Below, in pieces: positions 7,532-12,076 of a stretch of 12,076 bases of DNA; position 1 is the stretch's first letter, and each line of letters begins with the position of its first letter. Location: the NCBI GenBank assembly GCA_025464275.1, contig JAODGR010000069.1, positions 1 to 12,076 on the forward strand. The letters run 5' to 3'. The notes beneath the pieces are model-generated. The model did not search any database. It saw only the letters and a list, made by a program, of their open reading frames with translations, and was not told where the DNA came from. The translations under genes were made by a program, and so were the position numbers. This DNA comes from Methanosarcinales archaeon (GTDB taxonomy: Archaea > Halobacteriota > Syntropharchaeia > Alkanophagales > Methanospirareceae).

Positions 7532-8542
7532 TTACGTTACATCCCTCAAGTCCACTATCTCCGATATCTCCGGTCCCGTTGAGATCAGCTTCACCGGCAC
7601 ACCTGTATCACGCTCCACCTGTGCCACGAAATCCTTCACCTCCCTGCTCAGCTCGCTGTACTCCTTCGCACCACGGCATGAAGGGTCTATCTTGTCCACA
7701 CCGCTCAGTGCCACCATCGTCGCACCGTTTATCATTGCGGAATATGCAGCCATCTTACCATCCCACCTACCTATTCGCCTCTTGCGCCCCGTAACGGTTC
7801 CATATTCCTCTATATGCAGCTTTTCCGCCTCGGTATCGTCCATCTGGGTTGCAAAAGGACCCTCACCCACTCGCGTTGGGTACGACTTGAATACCACCAC
7901 CACATCATCCACACGCGTTGGACCGATGCCCACATCTGCTGCCATCTGCGATGCCGTGGTGTCCTTGGAAGTGACGAATGGATAAGTACCGTAGAGCAGT
8001 GAGATACCAAACCCCTGCGTACCTTCTATCAGTACACCACCACCACGCTCCAGGGTCTCGTTTAGCTCGAGTGGGACATCACAGAGGAACTCCTTCAGCT
8101 CCTCTATCTCCTTCGCCTGCTTCGCTTTCCGTAATGCTCGGTCGGCATTCGCGGGTCCGCAGCCCGTACCGGTCGTCCCTATCTTATCCTTCAACTCCTT
8201 ATCGCCTCTATCTGCCTCTATGTGCCTCCCCTCTATTATCCCGCATCTCATGTCCACACCCACTCGCCCCTGGAGTCCGAATGATGAGACCTCCTGGATG
8301 AACACCTCCGGGTCAACCAGCACACCAGCACCGATCAGGAGCCGTGCAGATTCGTGCACAAAGCCTGAGGGCACCATTCGCAGTGCATACTTCTTACCTT
8401 CCACCACCACTGTGTGCCCCGCATTGGGACCCACACCCCCACGGGCGACCACCTCAGGCTTATCATGACGTGCGAGATAAGCTATTATCTTGCCCTTACC
8501 CTCATCTCCAAAGAAGCCACCTACCACTATTGTTGAAGACAT
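7532..8542 (-). CDS. purA: Adenylosuccinate synthetase, short archaeal form
   Basis: A 336-residue enzyme joining IMP and aspartate with GTP to make adenylosuccinate, the first step from IMP to AMP. The nucleotide loop GDEGKGK is at 12-18 with catalytic Asp13, and GPNAGHT at 38-44 supplies catalytic His43. Further family blocks are IGTTGTGCGP (121-130), IEGTQGFG (172-179), VTSKDTTASQ (190-199), SYPTRVGEGPF (220-230) and GRKRRIGRWD (252-261). About 335-345 residues is the normal archaeal length; bacterial enzymes are near 430. The reading frame runs 26 codons further up to 8620, but the ATG at 8542 is preferred because GDEGKGK then falls at the usual distance and GAGGATGGAGAG directly precedes it. 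It diverges from the 119-residue gene; a dyad and shared TATA box lie between them. Confidence 0.95.
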   Translation of the reverse strand: MSSTIVVGGFFGDEGKGKIIAYLARHDKPEVVARGGVGPNAGHTVVVEGKKYALRMVPSGFVHESARLLIGAGVLVDPEVFIQEVSSFGLQGRVGVDMRCGIIEGRHIEADRGDKELKDKIGTTGTGCGPANADRALRKAKQAKEIEELKEFLCDVPLELNETLERGGGVLIEGTQGFGISLLYGTYPFVTSKDTTASQMAADVGIGPTRVDDVVVVFKSYPTRVGEGPFATQMDDTEAEKLHIEEYGTVTGRKRRIGRWDGKMAAYSAMINGATMVALSGVDKIDPSCRGAKEYSELSREVKDFVAQVERDTGVPVKLISTGPEISEIVDLRDVT

Positions 8543-8567
8543 CTCTCCATCCTCTATCCTATCTATC

Positions 8568-8588
8568 TCTAAATCTTGTAGATTTAGA
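8568..8588. promoter_or_regulatory. Perfect 9-bp dyad (candidate operator) between purA and the orphan gene
   Basis: TCTAAATCT, spacer TGT, AGATTTAGA: a perfect 21-bp inverted repeat centred on 8578. It sits next to the TATA-like box at 8589-8596, upstream of it for the rightward gene and on the downstream side, near the expected start site, for purA. A homodimeric repressor bound here could block both promoters. The regulator is unknown and none is encoded in the window. Confidence 0.6.
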
Positions 8589-8596
8589 TTTATAAG
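8589..8596. promoter_or_regulatory. TATA-like box readable on both strands
   Basis: TTTATAAG on the plus strand is CTTATAAA on the minus strand, so it resembles an archaeal TATA box in both directions. Rightward, a start about 26 bases on falls at the ATG at 8619, suggesting a leaderless transcript, although GGGTGA at 8603-8608 is a possible distant ribosome site. Leftward, the start would fall near 8566, leaving about 25 bases of purA leader with its purine-rich ribosome site. Confidence 0.4.
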
Positions 8597-8618
8597 AATG
8601 TAGGGTGAATACAACAGC

Positions 8619-8978
8619 ATGGTAAAGAAGGAGATAATAGGCTATCAATTTTGTGAGCGTATAAAATCGGAGTTGATCATTGGGTCGAAGATGCTGGAGG
8701 TGATAGAATCTCTGGAGGCGTATGAGTGTGAGTTGAAGGGTGCAAAGAAGACGATGAACGCTTTCTTCGACGCACTCGCCGTGGAGACCGGGATGGCTCT
8801 GCGGGCAACGGGGCAGCCTGAGTTCGCACTGGTGGAAGAGAAGCTGAGGGAGGTGAGGCGTAAGATAGAGGAGGCAGATTATCAGGAGGCGCAGGCTAAT
8901 TTCGGCAGAGCAGTCTCTCATGCCACTACCGCATGTGATAGGACAGTGAGGGCACTGATAGATAAGGGCTTGCTATAG
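8619..8978 (+). CDS. Hypothetical helical protein, 119 residues
   Basis: Not recognised. The protein is almost entirely predicted helix, with no signal peptide or membrane segment. Residues 16-55 form one or two amphipathic helices, 68-90 is a charged stretch (VEEKLREVRRKIEEADYQ) with coiled-coil character, and 91-119 (AQANFGRAVSHATTACDRTVRALIDKGLL) is a final helix. It could be a helical-bundle dimer or a partner protein. Regular codon structure, the divergent promoter and the tight fit between neighbours (16 bp to the ubiD-family stop) support a real gene. It contains two cysteines, Cys12 and Cys37, in the N-terminal half and one, Cys106, near the end. A link to purA is suggested only by the shared control region. 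Confidence 0.7.
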   Translation: MVKKEIIGYQFCERIKSELIIGSKMLEVIESLEAYECELKGAKKTMNAFFDALAVETGMALRATGQPEFALVEEKLREVRRKIEEADYQEAQANFGRAVSHATTACDRTVRALIDKGLL

Positions 8979-8994
8979 CTTGGCTACACTATGG

Positions 8995-10236
8995 CTATGG
9001 AGTGGTCGCATCGATGCCCATCTTTGTGGTCAGCCCGTTCTTCGATGATGGATCGAGAGATGAGCCTCTTACACCCGGTATCGTGACCACATCCTCACCC
9101 CACCTGACCCTTGTCGCTATCGCGTATTCCACCTCCTCCGGGTTGAATATGTTGACATCGGAATCAACGACCACCACCAGCTTCAAGCTCGGATGAGCGG
9201 CAAAGGCGGCGATTATCGCATTCTTCGCTTCTCCCTCGCCCTCATTCTCTATCTGCACCACCGCATGTAGATAGCAACAGCCACCTTCGGTCAGTACCAC
9301 ATTCCTCACCCGTGCCACGCGCTCCACTGCCCTGTATATCAGCGGCTCGTAGGGTACACCCATCAGCAATCTGTGTTCAGCGCCAGAGGGGACGATGGCA
9401 TGATAAATCGGCTCTTCTCTACGGTACATCCCCGTAAGTGTAATCACCGGCTCATTCCTTACCCTGTCATAAGTCCCGGTGATATCCATAAAGGGACCTT
9501 CCTTTGCTCTCTCCTTCCCTATGTACCCCTCGAGCACAATCTCTGCTGGCGGTACTGCCACACCGTTATCCAGTCTGAAGAGTTCCACAGGCTTATTCAT
9601 CAATACCGAGGCGTATTCAAACTCCCTGCCCGGTGGTACCCGCGTGGCAGCGGCGAGTAGAATCAGGGGTGTAACGCCTATTGCTATCCCCACCTTCAAG
9701 TCCTCACCGCGCTCCAGCGCGTCCCTGTGCATCCTGTACAGGTGCCGTGGCGGCACGAGCCTCGCAGCCAGCCTCTTATTGTCCAGCACCATCATACGAT
9801 GGATAGATGCATTACGCAGACCATCCAGTTCCGCAACAACCACACCACCTGTGATATACGCACCACCATCACCGTGGAAATAGCGGAGTACGGGCAGGTG
9901 GCTCAAATCTGGCTCCTCTTTCGCCCCGGTCACGGTCTCCGAATCCTCTATTATCCGCACTTCTCCGCCTTCTCCACCCTCCGGCAATCCAGCGAGGAAT
10001 GGTGCGATATTAGAGGGAGAAGTACCGAGTAACTCAGCCAGCATCGCTCTACTGCAGACTGCATTCATTATGAGGCGGTGCTTACCATCAATAGCGTGGA
10101 AGAACACCGGTCTGGTATTGTGCTTCAACCCGATAGAAGCAGCTTCATATCGTGACGATACACTGCGTTCAACCTCTATCAGCACTCCGGCATTCTCCAA
10201 TCTATCCTTATATGCTCTTATGCTCTCATCATTCAT
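8995..10236 (-). CDS. UbiD-family decarboxylase, probable anhydromevalonate phosphate decarboxylase
   Basis: A 413-residue UbiD-family protein. Signature stretches are NASIHRMMV (142-150, with the likely catalytic/metal-site Asn and Arg), VPPAEIVLEGYIG (228-240, with the paired catalytic glutamates), EGPFMDITGTYD (246-257) and DSDVNIFNPEEV (358-369). These enzymes use prenylated FMN to decarboxylate unsaturated acids. Archaea lack ubiquinone, and the single UbiD homologue kept by most of them is known to decarboxylate trans-anhydromevalonate 5-phosphate to isopentenyl phosphate in the modified mevalonate pathway; that is the best guess here, by family and length. The matching dehydratase and the UbiX flavin prenyltransferase are not in the window. 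The start at 10236 is chosen over an upstream start at 10302 that would overlap rfcL. It lies 7 bp after the rfcL stop. Confidence 0.8.
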   Translation of the reverse strand: MNDESIRAYKDRLENAGVLIEVERSVSSRYEAASIGLKHNTRPVFFHAIDGKHRLIMNAVCSRAMLAELLGTSPSNIAPFLAGLPEGGEGGEVRIIEDSETVTGAKEEPDLSHLPVLRYFHGDGGAYITGGVVVAELDGLRNASIHRMMVLDNKRLAARLVPPRHLYRMHRDALERGEDLKVGIAIGVTPLILLAAATRVPPGREFEYASVLMNKPVELFRLDNGVAVPPAEIVLEGYIGKERAKEGPFMDITGTYDRVRNEPVITLTGMYRREEPIYHAIVPSGAEHRLLMGVPYEPLIYRAVERVARVRNVVLTEGGCCYLHAVVQIENEGEGEAKNAIIAAFAAHPSLKLVVVVDSDVNIFNPEEVEYAIATRVRWGEDVVTIPGVRGSSLDPSSKNGLTTKMGIDATTP

Positions 10237-10240
10237 GATA

Positions 10241-10247
10241 ACCTCAC
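10241..10247 (-). promoter_or_regulatory. Ribosome binding site of the ubiD-family gene overlapping the rfcL stop
   Basis: GTGAGGT, four bases before the ATG, includes the TGA stop of rfcL. This fixes the start at 10236 and points to coupled translation of the two genes. Confidence 0.7.
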
Positions 10248-11737
10248 TCAGGAGAAGGTAAGAACTCAGCCAGCGACCGCTGTTTCCCACTCTCACTCGC
10301 ACTCTCGCTCATACTCCCTCCTTCCATCTCACGCTCCTCTGCACGTGTTTTACTCTCACTTCCTCCTCTATCACCTGCTCCTATTTCTCTACCTGTGATG
10401 GATTCCTGATACACCTTCTTCGCCATTCTGGTATCGCGATTGGGGCACAGAAAAGCTATCTGTGGTATGTCCAGATGGAGCAACTGCGTTATTGCAACTG
10501 CCTTCTGGTGATTTAGGAAGAAGAAGCGGAGTAAGGGTAGTATGTAAGACCTGGCATAGCTCTGTGAGACCTTGCAATGCATACTTATCTTCTGCGCTAT
10601 CTCCTCCTCTATCGGCTCATGCCTCCTACTGGGACTGCCACTGTCACCTTCATGGGGTACTCGCCCCCGCTGCCATGGCGACCTGAAATTAGATCGGCGA
10701 TAATGGGTGGTGGATGCCAGAGATGCAGAGGCACCACAGCAAGCCATCAAACTGGAGGCATAACGCCAGAACTTGAAGTTCTCACGTGCACGTGCCCTTC
10801 CTAAGAAGGTATCCGCTCTGCTGAGATAATGAAGCGCGTGTAATAAATCCGTATCCCTCATCTGCTCGCTCGGCAGATTATCGTATATCCAGCTTATAGT
10901 CTCTTCGGGCGTCTTATCGAGTGAGTGAAGTGATGATACCACCTCCTGAAGGTCTGTACCAGCTCGGGGAGTATATATCTTCCTCAAAACGTCAAAGATG
11001 TTCTGCTCGGTGTCACGCTCGCCCGTGGCTATATCCGCTTCCTCTATCCTCTCCTTGCCGCCACCAACACGGGTGCCGGATGCGGATATGGATAGTGCCT
11101 GTAAATCGTTTATCGCAGACCGCAAATCGCCTTTCGCATTGCCTGCCAGTATACGTAACACCTGCTCCTCCGCCTCTATCCCCTCACGCATGCATATCTC
11201 CCGAAGCACCCGGTAGATTCGTTCCGGTCTTAACCTGTAAAAACGAATGAGCCTGCAATTCCGCTGTAATGCCTTGCTCATCCTGTATAAATCATTCGCA
11301 ATGAGGATAATCGGTTGCGAAGTCTTCTTTACTATCTCCGTTATCGCCCTCGAGCCACCTCGGTCCTCATTACCGTGGAGGTTGTCCGCTTCATCCAGGA
11401 TAATCAGCCGCGTGCCTCCGCAGAATGTGGTACTGCTGGATGCATGACCCACAATCTTCTCTATCACACTCTCATTCCTCTGGTCAGAGGCATTCAGCTC
11501 TATAACCTCCCAGCCCATATCTGATGCGAGTGCGTAAGCTGCGGATGTCTTACCACAGCCAGGGGGTCCGTGGAGGATGGCAGCCCTCTTCACTCTCCCA
11601 TCAGCGGCAACACCAGCAGCAACGGCATCAGCCCATGCCCGCAGCTCTTCTATCGCTTTGGCATTGCCCACAACCTCACTCAGCCTCTTAGGTCTGTACT
11701 TCTCAGTCCATGCCTCTCTGACGCTTAATTCTACCAC
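10244..11737 (-). CDS. rfcL: Replication factor C large subunit (clamp loader)
   Basis: A 497-residue AAA+ protein that, with the small RFC subunits, opens PCNA and loads it on primed DNA. WTEKYRPKRLSEVVGN (10-25) is the RFC N-terminal box, GPPGCGKT at 57-64 is Walker A, LDEAD at 114-118 is Walker B, and the sensor stretch IANDLYRMSKALQRNC follows near 160. The C-terminal collar domain spans roughly 260-430. The end KQRSLAEFL fits a PCNA-interacting (PIP) box, Qxx-hydrophobic-xx-aromatic (Q486, L489, F492, L493). The start is GTG; AGAGGT abuts it with no spacer, which is odd, and no better start exists before the conserved box. Two stretches look repeat-expanded: DSGSPSRR inside the collar and the Ser/Glu linker before the PIP box. 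It lies between the helical protein (12 bp gap) and the ubiD-family gene. Confidence 0.93.
   Translation of the reverse strand: MVELSVREAWTEKYRPKRLSEVVGNAKAIEELRAWADAVAAGVAADGRVKRAAILHGPPGCGKTSAAYALASDMGWEVIELNASDQRNESVIEKIVGHASSSTTFCGGTRLIILDEADNLHGNEDRGGSRAITEIVKKTSQPIILIANDLYRMSKALQRNCRLIRFYRLRPERIYRVLREICMREGIEAEEQVLRILAGNAKGDLRSAINDLQALSISASGTRVGGGKERIEEADIATGERDTEQNIFDVLRKIYTPRAGTDLQEVVSSLHSLDKTPEETISWIYDNLPSEQMRDTDLLHALHYLSRADTFLGRARARENFKFWRYASSLMACCGASASLASTTHYRRSNFRSPWQRGRVPHEGDSGSPSRRHEPIEEEIAQKISMHCKVSQSYARSYILPLLRFFFLNHQKAVAITQLLHLDIPQIAFLCPNRDTRMAKKVYQESITGREIGAGDRGGSESKTRAEEREMEGGSMSESASESGKQRSLAEFLPSPE
10287..10319 (-). repeat. Six-base-period repeat in the rfcL C-terminal linker
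   Basis: On the coding strand the units AGCGAG, AGTGCG, AGTGAG, AGTGGG give SESASESG, a flexible acidic/serine linker directly before the PCNA-binding box. Confidence 0.7.
10625..10648 (-). repeat. Six-base-period repeat in the rfcL collar domain
   Basis: The plus strand reads CCTACT, GGGACT, GCCACT, GTCACC, a degenerate hexamer with a fixed ACT half. On the coding strand it gives GDSGSPSR, an insert after SPWQRGRVPHE where archaeal RFC large subunits usually have a short basic loop. Confidence 0.6.
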
Positions 11738-11749
11738 ACCTCTATTTTT

Positions 11750-12076
11750 CTATTTTATATTATTACGCTCATTATTCTTCTCCATAGCCGCTCTGAGCGC
11801 GTCAAAGAAGCCCTTTAGCCCCGCATGCACCACCTCCACCGCGGTCTCGCCTGCTTCTCTCACGGCAGCCAGAACAGCGTCCATTGCAGGTTCGAGTAAA
11901 TCCAGTGCTCTTGTAGTTGCTCCTTTTACTCCTTCAAGTACACCCTCAGCAGCTTCGGTGGTGAATTTACTCGTTTCCGCATTCACCTTCCTTGCACCTT
12001 CAATTGCACCTTCGATTGCACCCCTCGATACAACCTCCACCAGTTCTCGTGTCACTTCCGCACCTGCCAGCGCCTT
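11750..12076 (-). CDS. Alanine-rich amphipathic helical protein, cut by the window edge
   Basis: The frame is open to the window edge, giving 108 visible codons ending in TAG. A GTG at 12055, with AGGTG five bases upstream, could be a real start of a 101-residue protein, but the preceding residues (KALAGAE) have the same composition, so it may continue. The sequence is rich in Ala, Glu, Gly and Val with repeated GAIEGA, AAEGVLEGVKGA and AVREAGETAVEVVHAGLKG units, predicting long amphipathic helices without membrane segments. This composition resembles phasin-like or LEA-like proteins that coat surfaces or stabilise complexes. No specific family is claimed. It precedes rfcL by 12 bp on the same strand. 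Function unknown. Confidence 0.6.
   Translation of the reverse strand, partial: KALAGAEVTRELVEVVSRGAIEGAIEGARKVNAETSKFTTEAAEGVLEGVKGATTRALDLLEPAMDAVLAAVREAGETAVEVVHAGLKGFFDALRAAMEKNNERNNIK
11752..11759 (-). promoter_or_regulatory. TATA-like box just upstream of rfcL
   Basis: TATAAAAT on the minus strand, 15-22 bases before the GTG start and overlapping the stop of the preceding gene. A start site at the usual distance would fall at or slightly inside the GTG, so an internal promoter giving a leaderless rfcL message is possible but marginal. Confidence 0.25.
11992..12028 (-). repeat. 12-bp direct repeat in the helical-protein gene
   Basis: TTGCACCTTCAA and TTGCACCTTCGA are adjacent, followed by a third diverged copy TTGCACCCCTCGA. 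On the coding strand they encode the repeated IEGA units, so this helical protein seems to have grown in part by short duplications. Confidence 0.75.

Noticed and set aside
8543..8620. An N-terminal extension of PurA by 26 residues to 8620
   Set aside because: The extension (MLLYSPYILINLNLQD...) is unlike PurA, would run through the dyad and TATA box, and the ATG at 8542 has a good ribosome site.
8880..8978. The 119-residue protein as a HEPN-type toxin
   Set aside because: The only R...H pair (RAVSH) has three intervening residues rather than the 4-6 of HEPN nucleases, and there is no partner nucleotidyltransferase gene.
10237..10302. A longer start for the ubiD-family gene overlapping rfcL
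   Set aside because: The extra residues are the rfcL C-terminus read in another frame; the ATG at 10236 has a clear ribosome site.
10590..10720. A compensated frameshift in the rfcL collar region, because the residues there look atypical
   Set aside because: No other frame gives a better match to the family, helices on both sides stay in the same frame, and the atypical residues are explained by a 6-bp repeat.
1..12076. tRNA, rRNA, CRISPR, insertion sequence, phage or defence genes
   Set aside because: No cloverleaf-like region, spaced direct repeats, transposase, integrase or defence-type motif was seen; genes fill nearly the whole window.

Overview
This window looks like a chromosomal housekeeping segment of a euryarchaeon. 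The evidence is a clamp-loader large subunit with a C-terminal PCNA-binding box, a short archaeal-type adenylosuccinate synthetase, an isoleucyl-tRNA synthetase with paired zinc-type cysteine motifs, a single UbiD-family protein of the archaeal mevalonate-pathway type, TATA-like promoters and purine-rich ribosome binding sites. A heme-pathway-type radical SAM protein and the general style suggest a methanogen or anaerobic methane/alkane oxidiser of the Methanomicrobia/ANME-1/Syntrophoarchaeum sort, but the taxonomy is inference. I see no mobile element, CRISPR array, rRNA or tRNA, and no gene-free stretch above 100 bases.

Layout. Positions 55-2127 (minus) hold two radical SAM genes that abut exactly: a SPASM-type enzyme of the AhbC/AhbD/NirJ family followed by a COG0731 (Tyw1-related) enzyme. 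Across a 97-bp divergent region rich in GATAA motifs lies a 691-residue polytopic membrane protein resembling GT-C glycosyltransferases (2225-4300, plus). Next is ileS (4398-7490, plus). It converges on purA (7532-8542, minus). purA diverges from an unrecognised 119-residue helical protein (8619-8978, plus), and the 76 bp between them carries a perfect 9-bp dyad and a TATA box readable on both strands. The last block is minus strand: an alanine-rich helical protein cut by the window edge (11750-12076), rfcL (10244-11737) and a ubiD-family gene (8995-10236), with gaps of 12 and 7 bp, so probably one transcription unit.

The recognisable genes cover translation (ileS), purine synthesis (purA), replication (rfcL), probable isoprenoid lipid synthesis (the UbiD protein), probable surface glycosylation (membrane protein) and radical chemistry (the two SAM enzymes). 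I cannot tie them into a single pathway.

I did not find a convincing new multi-gene system. The features that known genes explain least are: in-frame simple repeats with a 6-bp (or 12-bp) period in at least five unrelated genes, including essential ileS and rfcL; the dyad operator candidate between purA and the orphan gene; the GATAA cluster with a 10-bp inverted repeat upstream of the membrane protein; and the substrate-less radical SAM pair.
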